This document shows, in pieces, positions 7,141 to 15,880 of a stretch of 64,000 nucleotides of DNA. Position numbers and translations under genes: made by a program. The stretch spans positions 46,963 to 110,962 of the forward strand of contig CAZLRV010000002.1 in assembly GCA_964562175.1 (NCBI GenBank), read 5' to 3'. Origin of the DNA: CAZCJU01 sp964562175 (GTDB lineage Bacteria; Bacillota; Clostridia; Oscillospirales; CAG-272). The notes under the pieces are model-generated. The model was not told where the DNA came from. It searched no databases and was given only the letters and a program-made list of their open reading frames with translations. Position 1 is the stretch's first letter. Each line of letters begins with the position of its first letter.

Positions 7141-7407
7141 TTATTTTTTCAGATACTCACGCACGAGCGTATTCAGCAATTCATCGCGGTCGATCCTGCA
7201 TATCATTCCTCTTGCGTTTTTGTAGTTGGTAATATACGTCGGATCTTCGGAGAGAATATAACCGACGATCTGATTTATTGGATTATATCCTTTTTCTTTA
7301 AGTGCGTCGTAAACGTCGGATAGTATCTTTTTCGTTTCCTGCTCTTTCTCGTGAGACAACGAAAAGCGGATAGTCGTATCGTTTTGTGAAGAATGCACGT
7401 TTATCAC
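7141..7407 (-). CDS. ireB: IreB-family regulatory phosphoprotein
   Basis: The 88-residue sequence matches the IreB (formerly DUF965, YrzL) family along its length. The N-terminal TTIRFSL segment carries the threonines phosphorylated in the enterococcal protein, and the YNPINQIVGYILSEDPTYIT core is highly typical. In Enterococcus faecalis IreB is the substrate of the PASTA kinase IreK and affects cephalosporin tolerance. The start is a GTG at 7407 preceded by AAAGGGGTAAG. In many Firmicutes ireB is next to ruvX; here it stands alone with its own promoter, divergent from the M20 peptidase. Confidence 0.95.
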   Translation of the reverse strand: MINVHSSQNDTTIRFSLSHEKEQETKKILSDVYDALKEKGYNPINQIVGYILSEDPTYITNYKNARGMICRIDRDELLNTLVREYLKK

Positions 7408-7442
7408 CTTACCCCTTTCATCGTAAAACGTATTTCTGCTTT

Positions 7443-7471
7443 ATTGTATCACACATTTTGAAAAATATCAA
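7443..7471 (-). promoter_or_regulatory. Promoter of ireB
   Basis: On the minus strand TTGATA, 17 bases and TACAAT are present, with a TG extension just before the -10 box. Confidence 0.75.
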
Positions 7472-7525
7472 TAGCTAAAACGAATATTTTTTTGAATTTT
7501 CCGTTTTTTGGGTATATTTTTTGCC

Positions 7526-7554
7526 TTGACAAACGGCAGCGGACGATATATAAT
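7526..7554 (+). promoter_or_regulatory. Promoter of the M20 peptidase gene
   Basis: A perfect TTGACA-N17-TATAAT promoter lies 21 bases before the chosen start codon. Confidence 0.9.
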
Positions 7555-7575
7555 ATAGCAAAAGGAGAATTTACA

Positions 7576-8934
7576 ATGCTTACCGAAGAACAGAAAAAAT
7601 ATATTTTAAATGTTGAAAGATGTTTATGGGGAATGCCGGAAACGGGATTTCGAGAGGTGAGATCCACCGCTTTCATGAAGGAAGTGTTTTCCGAGCTTGG
7701 TTATGAGGTCTGTTCCTTTGAGGATGTGACGGGATTTTACGCCGACCTCGATACGGGAGCAGACGGACCGACAGTTGCGGTGCTGGGTGAGCTTGATTCG
7801 CTCATATGCAAGAGTCATCCGGAGTGTGACAAGCAGACCGGAGCGGTACACGCGTGCGGACATAATACTCAAAATGCAATGCTTGCCGCAGTCGCGGCGG
7901 ATCTGAAAAACAAGGGTATGCTCGACGGGCTGTGCGGACGCATTCGCTTTATTTCCGTACCTGCAGAGGAACTTATCGAAATGACATACCGTGAACAGCT
8001 GAGAGAAAGCGGCAAAATAACATATTGTAGCGGAAAACCGGAATTTATTGCAAGAGGCGTATTCGACGGCGTGGATATGGCGATAATGATGCATTCGTCG
8101 GGCTTGCCGAGCGGGAAAAAGCTTGCGCTTGATGCCGGATACAACGGATGTATAGCAAAGCGCGCCGTATTTACGGGCAGAGCATCGCACGCGGGAAGCT
8201 GTCCGCAGGGCGGTATAAACGCTCTTTACGCCGCAACGAACGCACTTACCTCGGCAAACTCACTGCGTGAGACGTTTATAGATTCGGGAAAACTGAGATT
8301 TCACCCGATAATTACCGAGGGCGGCACTGCGGTAAACGCAATTCCCGACCGAGTAGTCGTTGAGAGCTATCTGCGAGGTGCCGATATAAACATAATCAGA
8401 GAATATAATAAGAAGATAAATCTGGCATTTGCCGCCTCTGCCGCCTCTGTCGGCGCAAAGGTAACGCTGTGCGATACGCTCGGCTTTTTCCCGCTGAGTG
8501 ATGACCTCGGACTTATCGAGGTGTTGGCTGAGTCCATGCGTGAGCTTGAGGGGCAGGACAGCGTTATAGTGTCATCGTCAAGATGCTCCGCTTGTACGGA
8601 TCTGGGCGATCTGTCAACGCTCATGCCGGTGGTTCAGGGCGTTGTTACGGGCTGCAGCGGTGCTTGTCACGGCGATAATTTCTATATTACAGACCCGTAT
8701 TCGGCGTGTATAACCGCCTCCGATTGTGTCGTGCGTGCGATACAAAAGCTTCTTTGCCATGGCGGCGAGCGTGCCGAGAAAATAAAAGACAATTACAGAC
8801 CGATATTCAAAACCAAGGAAGAATACGCACGAGGCGTGAGCGAATTTACATTCACCGTAGAGGGCGTTACTTACAACGACGACGGAACGGTGACGTTGCG
8901 ATATAACGGCGACGCTCAACCCTCGAAGAGCTGA
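7576..8934 (+). CDS. M20-family metallopeptidase / amidohydrolase
   Basis: The 452-residue protein has the M20 di-zinc pattern: GELDSL (71-76) for the bridging region, HACGHN (92-97), and PAEE (129-132) with the catalytic glutamate. The lid domain follows with RASHAG. The M20D subgroup (AbgB, HipO, IAA-amino-acid hydrolases) is the closest general type. It would cleave an N-acyl or p-aminobenzoyl amino acid or a dipeptide in the cytoplasm; the exact substrate is open. The ATG at 7576 follows AAAGGAG, while an earlier ATG at 7492 lies upstream of the promoter. The last 19 bases overlap the end of the convergent phosphotriesterase-family gene. Confidence 0.88.
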   Translation: MLTEEQKKYILNVERCLWGMPETGFREVRSTAFMKEVFSELGYEVCSFEDVTGFYADLDTGADGPTVAVLGELDSLICKSHPECDKQTGAVHACGHNTQNAMLAAVAADLKNKGMLDGLCGRIRFISVPAEELIEMTYREQLRESGKITYCSGKPEFIARGVFDGVDMAIMMHSSGLPSGKKLALDAGYNGCIAKRAVFTGRASHAGSCPQGGINALYAATNALTSANSLRETFIDSGKLRFHPIITEGGTAVNAIPDRVVVESYLRGADINIIREYNKKINLAFAASAASVGAKVTLCDTLGFFPLSDDLGLIEVLAESMRELEGQDSVIVSSSRCSACTDLGDLSTLMPVVQGVVTGCSGACHGDNFYITDPYSACITASDCVVRAIQKLLCHGGERAEKIKDNYRPIFKTKEEYARGVSEFTFTVEGVTYNDDGTVTLRYNGDAQPSKS

Positions 8935-9854
8935 ACGACATTGTCGCAGAGCATTTTATGCAACAATACATCGTCAACGCCTTGCTGCCTCAGCATTGAA
9001 GAAAAGGTATCGAGTACTACGGTAAATTTGTTTTCATCTCGATTCAATGCACCGGAAAAGCCCTCGGAGGAAAAATCAAAATGCACGTCGCCGTCACGCG
9101 AAAGCATTATGCGATCCTCATAGCCCATATCGAGTAAGCGAAGCAGTGTGTCGACTTGCTCGGGACGGTTGTAGACTCTGTCAAAACCGACATAAACGCC
9201 GTAGCCGAGTATCGATGCGATATATTCGGCATCGGTTATGTCGCTTACGTGACCTATGATCGTTTTTTTCGGGCTACAGCCCTCGTTCAAGAGCAGCTCA
9301 AGCTGTGGAATTGCCGTTTTCTTTGAGTGAGTGCAATGCACGAAAAGGGGCAGGGAAGTCCTTACCTGCGTAATTGCCATCGTTCGTAAGCAGATCTTGT
9401 TGATGTCGGTAAGTCCCGCCCTGCCCGTGGCACATTTGAGCATACCGGGAAGCACGGGTGTATCCGATTTGTATGTGTTCTCCATACCGTTCAGGCACTC
9501 GTCAATGAAATACTCCGCAAGGCTTTCGGGCGATTTGCACAGCAGATAACAGCGATCGTCATAGTAAAAGCCGGTGGAAGCGATAATATTCACTCCGCTC
9601 TCGCGGCTTACTCTGACAAGAAGGTCAACGTCACGCCCCAGATCGGGCGGTGTGCCGTCGATGACGGTGTTGAGCGAAAAACGCTCACGTGCGTATTTTA
9701 GCTGAGAAGAAGCAAGCTTGACGAGGGCATCCTTGTCGTACCATCTGTCACCGAACGCCTTGGATAAGTCGGTACTGCCGACAAAAATATGCTCATGACA
9801 CAGAGTCGTGCCGAGGCGGTGTGGCTCAAGCTTGCCCAAAACCGTGTTTATCAT
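8916..9854 (-). CDS. Phosphotriesterase-family metal-dependent hydrolase
   Basis: This 312-residue amidohydrolase-superfamily protein has the TTLCHEHIF motif (16-24; HxH at 20-22), the IASTGFYYDDR strand, and FVHCTHSKKT and IGHVSD metal-ligand segments of the PTE/PHP (COG1735) family. The final SRDGDV segment corresponds to the catalytic aspartate. Most such bacterial proteins are lactonases or unassigned hydrolases rather than true phosphotriesterases. The ATG at 9854 follows AGGTG; upstream ATG codons have no ribosome site. It has its own promoter at 9961-9989 and runs into the M20 gene tail to tail. Confidence 0.85.
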   Translation of the reverse strand: MINTVLGKLEPHRLGTTLCHEHIFVGSTDLSKAFGDRWYDKDALVKLASSQLKYARERFSLNTVIDGTPPDLGRDVDLLVRVSRESGVNIIASTGFYYDDRCYLLCKSPESLAEYFIDECLNGMENTYKSDTPVLPGMLKCATGRAGLTDINKICLRTMAITQVRTSLPLFVHCTHSKKTAIPQLELLLNEGCSPKKTIIGHVSDITDAEYIASILGYGVYVGFDRVYNRPEQVDTLLRLLDMGYEDRIMLSRDGDVHFDFSSEGFSGALNRDENKFTVVLDTFSSMLRQQGVDDVLLHKMLCDNVVQLFEG

Positions 9855-9960
9855 GGTATCACCTATAATAATTAACATAATTAAATGTTTGAATGTCGAT
9901 ACACCGAGAAGGTCGCTTGCATACGGTAAGTAAAGCATACCGAATGTGAATATGTGTATT

Positions 9961-9989
9961 ATTATATCTCAATAAAATGTCGATTTCAA
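9961..9989 (-). promoter_or_regulatory. Promoter of the phosphotriesterase-family gene
   Basis: On the minus strand TTGAAA, 17 bases and TATAAT are seen, leaving a leader of about 100 bases in which I recognise no regulatory fold. Confidence 0.75.
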
Positions 9990-10061
9990 CTGAAATGATC
10001 GCAAAATAGGGCGTATTATTTAAAAATTATGAAAAAAATTTCATAAAAAGCTCGAAAAGCC

Positions 10062-10090
10062 TTGACTTTATTCGATTACAATGGTATAAT
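10062..10090 (+). promoter_or_regulatory. Promoter of the TrpXYZ-like transporter operon
   Basis: TTGACT, a 17-base spacer and TATAAT lie 48 bases before the start codon. The leader is too short for a T-box. Confidence 0.85.
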
Positions 10091-10137
10091 TATAATATTA
10101 TATTTAGCCCCACGGGGTGAACTTGGGAGTTAGTAGA

Positions 10138-11112
10138 ATGAAAAAAATGATATCATCCGCTCTTGCCGTTATTTTGGCGGTATTGAGCATTACATCCTTT
10201 GTCGGATGCCAAACACAAAGCGACAAAACCGTTTACAAGATCGGTATTTGTCAGCTCGTTCAGCACGATGCACTTGACAGAGCCACCGAGGGCTTCAAAG
10301 CCGCCGTGATTGAAAAGCTCGGTGCGGATAATGTTAAATTCGATTATCAAAATGCGGGCGGGGAGGGTTCTAACTGCACGATCATCGCCGGTCAGTTTGT
10401 TGCTTCAAATGTCGATCTTATAATGGCTAATGCGACTGCCGCACTCCAAGCCTCGGCAAACGCAACGACAACTATACCGATAGTTGCCACCTCCATAACG
10501 GATTACGCTACGGCTCTCGGCATGACCGAATGGTCGGGTAAGACGGGACGTAACATAACCGGCACCTCGGATCTTGCTCCTCTTGCCGAGCAAGCGCAGA
10601 TGCTGAAGGAGCTGTTCCCCGATGCGAAAAAGGTCGGAATACTTTACTGCTCTGCAGAGCCTAATTCAAAGTACCAGGCGGATGAGATAACGAAGAGCTT
10701 TGTGTCAATGGGTCTTGAGGTCAAGTCATATACCTTTGCAGACACCAATGATATAACCGCCATAGCAAATAATGCATGTGCGGAAAGCGACGTTTTATAT
10801 ATACCCACCGATAATACCGCCGCAACGTGTGCCGGCACGATAGAGCCTATAGCAAGTGCGGCAAACGTACCCGTAATAGCTGGTGAGGCGGCGCTTTGCA
10901 AGGGCTGCGGCGTTGCCACGCTTTCGATAGATTACTACACAATAGGATATAAAGCGGGCGAGATGGCTGTCGATATTCTTAAAAACGGCAAGAACCCCGC
11001 CGATATGGAGATACAGCTTTCAAGTGAGTTGACAAAGCAGTACATTCCCGAACGTCTTGAAAAATTCAATGTAACAGCTCCCGAAGGCTACGAGAAGATC
11101 GAGCTTTCATAA
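10138..11112 (+). CDS. ABC transporter substrate-binding lipoprotein (ABC_sub_bind, TrpX-like)
   Basis: The 324-residue protein begins with a lipoprotein signal ending at Cys24 (SFVGC) and continues as the ABC substrate-binding family seen in TrpX/YtrX-type importers. Typical segments are VYKIGICQLVQHDALD, the VATSITDYATALG region and the YIPTDNTAAT strand. The ATG at 10138 follows GGGAG. The permease and ATPase genes follow in the same operon. In Firmicutes relatives carry tryptophan or other aromatic amino acids and are often T-box controlled; no T-box is present here, so the ligand is uncertain. Confidence 0.88.
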   Translation: MKKMISSALAVILAVLSITSFVGCQTQSDKTVYKIGICQLVQHDALDRATEGFKAAVIEKLGADNVKFDYQNAGGEGSNCTIIAGQFVASNVDLIMANATAALQASANATTTIPIVATSITDYATALGMTEWSGKTGRNITGTSDLAPLAEQAQMLKELFPDAKKVGILYCSAEPNSKYQADEITKSFVSMGLEVKSYTFADTNDITAIANNACAESDVLYIPTDNTAATCAGTIEPIASAANVPVIAGEAALCKGCGVATLSIDYYTIGYKAGEMAVDILKNGKNPADMEIQLSSELTKQYIPERLEKFNVTAPEGYEKIELS

Positions 11113-11139
11113 TTCGGGATTTGATCGGAGTTTTATAAT

Positions 11140-12039
11140 ATGTCGATCTTATCGGTGTTTATCGCCTCTTTGCCCGGTGCCGTTGCTCAGGGTATAATAT
11201 GGGGAGTAATGGCAATAGGACTTTATATAACCTTTAAAATAATCAACCTGTCCGACCTAACGGTTGACGGAAGCTTCGCAACGGGCGGTGCGGTGCTGAC
11301 GGTATGTATGGTATCGGGCTTGAATGTGTATCTGTCAATGCTTATAGCATTTGCATCGGGCTGTATTGCCGGGCTTGTTACCGGATTGCTGCATACAAAA
11401 TTCGGTATTCCCGCAATACTTTCGGGTATTTTGACACAGCTTGCACTTTTTTCGGTCAATCTGCGTGTAATGTCGGGTAAAGCAAATTCGCCCTTACCCT
11501 CCGGACAATATAAGGTCTTACTTTCACTTTCGAGTACCCGTAATTCGATAATGATATCCTCGGGCGTTGTATTGGTAATAATCGCCGTTCTGTATTGGTT
11601 TTTCGGCACGGAAATGGGTCATTCGATCCGTGCAACGGGCTGTAACAGTGCAATGGCGAGTGCAAACGGTATAAATAATAACTTAAATAAAGTGTTCGCA
11701 TTTGTTCTTTCAAACGGTCTTGTCGCTCTGTCCGGTGCATTGTTTTCACAGTATCAGGGCTATGCCGATGTAAATATGGGACGAGGTGCAATAGTTATCG
11801 GACTTGCGGCAATAATAATAGGCGAGGTGCTGTTCTCAAAGCTGTTTAAGAATTTCGCACTCAGACTTCTTGCCGTTGTTTTCGGAAGTATAATATACTA
11901 TGCGGTAATAAATTTGGTGCTTGCGCTCGGACTCAATACGAATGACCTCAAGCTGTTTTCGGCACTCATCGTTGCCCTGTTTATAGGCGTAACGCATTGG
12001 AAGAAGATATACGGCGAAAAGCACAAGAAGAAGGCGTAG
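11140..12039 (+). CDS. ABC transporter permease (TrpY-like)
   Basis: The 299-residue protein is very hydrophobic, with about nine membrane segments, and matches the branched-chain-type permease family (BPD_transp_2). Characteristic stretches are IINLSDLTVDGSFATGGAV near the N-terminus and SNGLVALSGALFSQYQGYADVN, plus the LAAIIIGEVLF loop that meets the ATPase. It lies 27 bases after the binding-protein gene with a GGAG ribosome site and 9 bases before the ATPase gene. It would form the membrane channel of the same importer. Confidence 0.9.
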   Translation: MSILSVFIASLPGAVAQGIIWGVMAIGLYITFKIINLSDLTVDGSFATGGAVLTVCMVSGLNVYLSMLIAFASGCIAGLVTGLLHTKFGIPAILSGILTQLALFSVNLRVMSGKANSPLPSGQYKVLLSLSSTRNSIMISSGVVLVIIAVLYWFFGTEMGHSIRATGCNSAMASANGINNNLNKVFAFVLSNGLVALSGALFSQYQGYADVNMGRGAIVIGLAAIIIGEVLFSKLFKNFALRLLAVVFGSIIYYAVINLVLALGLNTNDLKLFSALIVALFIGVTHWKKIYGEKHKKKA

Positions 12040-12048
12040 GGACGATAA

Positions 12049-12843
12049 ATGCTTGAATTGGTTAATATTTGCAAGACCTTTTATCCCGGTACCGTAAACG
12101 AGAAAAAAGCGTTGAATAATCTTTGCCTGACACTGAACGACGGTGATTTCGTTACTGTGATAGGCGGTAACGGTGCGGGAAAATCCACAATGCTGAATAT
12201 GATATCGGGTGCTTATACCGTTGATTCGGGTTCGATCATAATAGATGGTATAAATGTTACCGGACTTGCGGAGCATAAAAGAGCAAAATATCTCGGCAGA
12301 GTCTTTCAAGACCCTATGATGGGTACTGCGGCGGATATGTGGATAGAAGAAAATATGGCGCTTGCCGCACGCAGAGGACAAAAAAGGACATTACGCTGGG
12401 CAATAACGAATAAAGAGCGTGATATGTTCAAGGAAATGTTATCACAGCTTGACCTCGGACTTGAAAACCGCCTTTCTACAAAGGTGGGTCTGCTCTCCGG
12501 CGGTCAAAGACAGGCTCTAACACTGCTTATGGCGGTAATGAAAAAGCCCAAGCTGTTGCTCCTTGACGAGCATACCGCCGCACTTGACCCCAAAACGGCG
12601 GCAAAGGTGCTTGAATTGAGCGAAAAATTCATTACAGAGGAAAGGCTGACGGCACTCATGGTAACGCATAACATGAAGGATGCCATAGCATACGGCAACA
12701 GACTCATAATGATGAACAGCGGCAGAGTTATACTCGATGTCAGCGGCGAGGAAAAGAAAAGGCTCACGGTGGATTATCTTCTCAAAGCCTTCTCCGATTC
12801 CTCCGGCTCCGAGTTTTCAAACGACAGAGCATTGCTTTCCTGA
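12049..12843 (+). CDS. ABC transporter ATP-binding protein (TrpZ-like)
   Basis: The 264-residue ATPase shows Walker A GGNGAGKST, Q-loop FQDP, signature LSGGQRQ and Walker B LLLLDEHTAALDP, followed by the VTHNM switch histidine. It completes a three-gene importer (binding protein, permease, ATPase), and a strong terminator follows. As in relatives of this importer class, only one permease and one ATPase gene are present, so the transporter probably works as homodimers of each. Confidence 0.92.
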   Translation: MLELVNICKTFYPGTVNEKKALNNLCLTLNDGDFVTVIGGNGAGKSTMLNMISGAYTVDSGSIIIDGINVTGLAEHKRAKYLGRVFQDPMMGTAADMWIEENMALAARRGQKRTLRWAITNKERDMFKEMLSQLDLGLENRLSTKVGLLSGGQRQALTLLMAVMKKPKLLLLDEHTAALDPKTAAKVLELSEKFITEERLTALMVTHNMKDAIAYGNRLIMMNSGRVILDVSGEEKKRLTVDYLLKAFSDSSGSEFSNDRALLS

Positions 12844-12854
12844 CAGAATCAACA

Positions 12855-12893
12855 ATGACAGCCTTCCCGAAACGGCAGGGCTGTCATTTTTTT
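12855..12893 (+). terminator. Terminator of the importer operon
   Basis: ATGACAGCC pairs with GGCTGTCAT and is followed by seven T residues. Confidence 0.9.
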
Positions 12894-13008
12894 AATATAC
12901 TCGGATAAAGCATACCGCACCGAGCGGAAAAGCCTCGATAATTGACTTTCCCGTTTTATCGTCAACGCTGTAAAGCCTCGGTTCGCCGAAAACGGAAAAG
13001 CCCACCAT
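12892..13008 (-). other. Possible 38-codon reading frame or gene remnant
   Basis: On the minus strand an ATG inside the next hairpin opens a 38-residue frame that ends at 12892. It contains VFGEPRLYSVDDKTGK and ends FIRVY, with a codon choice like that of neighbouring genes. It lies between two terminators and has no ribosome site, so it may be the tail of a decayed gene or chance. I recognise no family. Confidence 0.2.
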
Positions 13009-13024
13009 AAGGTGGGCTTTTTTG
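12998..13024. terminator. Bidirectional hairpin after the glycerophosphodiesterase gene
   Basis: AAGCCCACC pairs with GGTGGGCTT around a four-base loop, with T residues on both strands. It lies 12 bases beyond the stop of the minus-strand gene at 13036. Confidence 0.8.
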
Positions 13025-13035
13025 ATTAAGTGCGA

Positions 13036-15585
13036 TTATTTATCCGACTTTTTCTTTTTCAGAATTACAAGAGTGCCGACTACTATCGCACATACCAATA
13101 CAGCGCCTATAACGCATACAACGATGACAGTCGTGTTGCCGCCGCCGGCATTTGCAACGGCGGTATCCGATGTGCTGTCGATGGGGGCTTGCGATTCGTT
13201 ATCCGTTACCGGCTCGGTCTCTGCGGCTTTACCGGACTTAAGCACGACAGGCTCGGAGTATATGGAATAGGTATTTGAGTATGTATATTTAAGCGCGTAG
13301 GTGAGTGTGGAATCGTCGTTTACAAACGTGAAGGTATGACCGTTCAGAGTTGCGTTTCCTTTTCCGTCAAGCACGATTATCTCGCACTTTCCGTTTCTTG
13401 AAGATGCGAATGCATCCTTCGTGTCACGGTCATAGGTCGTCAATGTTGCGTTTATTGTGTGTGTGCCTTTGTTTTCAACTGCGTACTCCGTGGCATCGGT
13501 GGTTATCGACTTGGGGAAGGACTTGACAAGGCTGCAGTTGTTTGTTGTAATTCCGTTGAAGCCGGAAGTGAAGTAATCGACATACGTGTTTCTGTCGTCT
13601 ATTGTCCACGGCCATGTCATAACGCTTCTCATGTTGGCGTTTACGATATAATCCTTTGTGTGACCGTTGTATGAGGGGTTATATGTTGAGCCGTACTTTT
13701 GGATCGTATTAAGTACCGTCAGTGCCATTTCCGCACCGTTTGAACCGGATGCTATACCGAGCATAAGATATCCCGCGGACATTTCGGGATAGAGCTTCTT
13801 CAAACGTGATATTTGGTTCTGGTTAAAGGTTATAACGGATACCTGATCTGCCATATCGTACTTTTCTGTCAGCTCTTTGAATTTGTCTATCATTTGAGTC
13901 TTTGCACTCTTTATCTCACAGAATATCATAATATCCTTGTCTTTGAATTCTTTATAGAATTCCTCAAGAGTGGGTATAGTGCAATCGGTAAAATCTTTAT
14001 TGCTTGTAAAGCCTTTGTTTGCTTTCAGCTCCTTGAGCTGTGCAAGCGTGCAGTTTTCAACGGTGAGGTTCTTGTCACACGTTCTTCCCGTTGTCGGGTC
14101 GTGCATAACGACTACCTCGTTATCTGTTGTGAGATAAACGTCTATCTCGATAACGTCCGCACCGTTTTCATATGCAAGCTGAGCGCCCTTTATTGTGTTT
14201 TCGGGAGCTTTCGTGGGCAGACCTCTGTGTCCGATATTGAGAGGAATACGTGTCAGAGCCTTTTCGGACAAATAATTTTTTATCGTGTCTATTATGAGTT
14301 TTTCATTATTTGAAATTATTCCGTGAGCGCCCGATACGGCAAGTCTGTAAGCCTGCGCTGCATTCGATACGTTGTCGTCCTTTACCCAAACGGTAACAAG
14401 ACGGTCGTAAATGTATTTTACGTTTTTCTGCGTGGCAAGATGTGAGGGTAGAACTACTACGGATGCCTTGCAGGAATTTGTCTGACCTCTTATGTCAAGC
14501 AGCTCCGCCTCGCTAAGCTCTTTTTTATCCGCAAGCGAGCTTGAAAGATCCAACACACCTCTGGATATCGTGACAGTCGAACGCATTGTCTTCACAAGAT
14601 CCTTGTTTTCGCTCATTACGAAATAATCCGTTTTCTGCTCGTCCTTGAGGTATTTGCACAGAGCCTGTGCCGCATCCTCGGATGAAACCTTGAAGGTGGG
14701 CATTATAACTCTGTTGAGTGCGGTGAATATCTCATCAAGTGTTGCAAATTCCGTGCCGTCGGCACCGACTGCCTTACCCGATGCGTTTATCTCGAATATA
14801 GCATTTGCGGGCTTAACGGATGCGGAGGATATCTCATCAAGTATCGCCTTCGAGGTTACGGGTCTTGAGAGCGTTATACCGCCTATGATATTCGTCGCAG
14901 GCTGAGCTATTTGAACGCAATCGGGTTCCTTTGTCTCCGTTTCCGCAAGCTCGGTGACCTTAACGCTGTCTATTTTCATTATTGATTTGTTTGCCTGAAA
15001 GCCTATTGCGCCCGTTTTGTATGAGTTGAGGCTCTGACTTTCGACACAGTCCTCACCGTTTATGCTATGCACGGTCGAGTGTCCGCTGACATTTACGGTG
15101 TAGGTGTACATTTTATTCTCCGATATTTTTTCGGAGAAGGATGCTTTAGCGGAAACAGCCCAGCTGTTTGCCGTTGTTCTCTCGGCAAATTCAACACCGT
15201 TTTCAAGTGTTGCATCGCTTCTTATTGCCATTTGATAGTAGGGATAATCCTCTTTTTGTACTCTGTACATTATCGAGTTCCAACGTGATTGGTCGGAGGG
15301 CGAAAGCAAAGTGGCTTTTACCTCTATTCTGTAATTTCCATAGCTGTCAAGGCTCTTGGGAAGCAGTACGCGAACGCTGTCGAGTCCGGTGGCATCAATG
15401 TACAGAAAACCGCCCTCTGCCTTTACTCTGCTTGCGTTGCCGTCAAGAATACGGTACTCGGAGGAGAGGGTATCAAAATCATCCTCAAACAGTACCTTTT
15501 CTTCTTTTGCCGCCGATACGGTGAATGCCGATGTCAGTATCGTAACAGCGGCAAGCAGTATCGAAGCAATTCTGTTCTTTTTCAT
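13036..15585 (-). CDS. Secreted, membrane-anchored glycerophosphodiester phosphodiesterase with extra domains
   Basis: The 849-residue precursor has a signal peptide (1-26), a beta-sandwich LamG/DUF1080-like region (about 30-205), a weakly conserved barrel-like region (about 240-440) that ends AHGIISNN like a degenerate GDPD repeat, and the active GDPD domain. Catalytic residues are visible: H453 in IGHRG, E480 and D482 in VIEIDVYL, and H495 in VMHD. A beta domain, a Thr/Glu-rich linker and a C-terminal membrane helix followed by KKKKSDK anchor it outside the cell. The ATG at 15585 follows AAAGGAG. It likely releases glycerol phosphate from glycerophosphodiesters or teichoic-acid-like polymers. 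Confidence 0.9.
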   Translation of the reverse strand: MKKNRIASILLAAVTILTSAFTVSAAKEEKVLFEDDFDTLSSEYRILDGNASRVKAEGGFLYIDATGLDSVRVLLPKSLDSYGNYRIEVKATLLSPSDQSRWNSIMYRVQKEDYPYYQMAIRSDATLENGVEFAERTTANSWAVSAKASFSEKISENKMYTYTVNVSGHSTVHSINGEDCVESQSLNSYKTGAIGFQANKSIMKIDSVKVTELAETETKEPDCVQIAQPATNIIGGITLSRPVTSKAILDEISSASVKPANAIFEINASGKAVGADGTEFATLDEIFTALNRVIMPTFKVSSEDAAQALCKYLKDEQKTDYFVMSENKDLVKTMRSTVTISRGVLDLSSSLADKKELSEAELLDIRGQTNSCKASVVVLPSHLATQKNVKYIYDRLVTVWVKDDNVSNAAQAYRLAVSGAHGIISNNEKLIIDTIKNYLSEKALTRIPLNIGHRGLPTKAPENTIKGAQLAYENGADVIEIDVYLTTDNEVVVMHDPTTGRTCDKNLTVENCTLAQLKELKANKGFTSNKDFTDCTIPTLEEFYKEFKDKDIMIFCEIKSAKTQMIDKFKELTEKYDMADQVSVITFNQNQISRLKKLYPEMSAGYLMLGIASGSNGAEMALTVLNTIQKYGSTYNPSYNGHTKDYIVNANMRSVMTWPWTIDDRNTYVDYFTSGFNGITTNNCSLVKSFPKSITTDATEYAVENKGTHTINATLTTYDRDTKDAFASSRNGKCEIIVLDGKGNATLNGHTFTFVNDDSTLTYALKYTYSNTYSIYSEPVVLKSGKAAETEPVTDNESQAPIDSTSDTAVANAGGGNTTVIVVCVIGAVLVCAIVVGTLVILKKKKSDK

Positions 15586-15648
15586 ATTAGCTCCTTTCGT
15601 ATACCGTACTATCGAGCGTATCGAAATGAACGGTTGATACATAATATA

Positions 15649-15677
15649 AGAATATCATAAATAATCGCCTATGTCAA
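15649..15677 (-). promoter_or_regulatory. Promoter of the glycerophosphodiesterase gene
   Basis: On the minus strand TTGACA and TATTCT are 17 bases apart, about 65 bases before the start codon. Confidence 0.7.
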
Positions 15678-15800
15678 TAAAGTAACGGAAAATTCTTTTG
15701 ATAATTTTTTATTTTGTCGATTATCGCATGGAAAAAAACGGTATTGCACCGCACAATTCGACTTATTTTTTAATAATCTTAAAAATTATTATTAAATGGC

Positions 15801-15828
15801 TTGCATTTTGGGAATAATATGGTATACT
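15801..15828 (+). promoter_or_regulatory. Promoter of pfkA-trmK
   Basis: TTGCAT, 16 bases and TATACT precede the pfkA start by about 50 bases. Confidence 0.65.
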
Positions 15829-15880
15829 TGATAGCAATGCGAAAAAAAATTCACTACCAAATGAGAATAGAGGTATAAGT

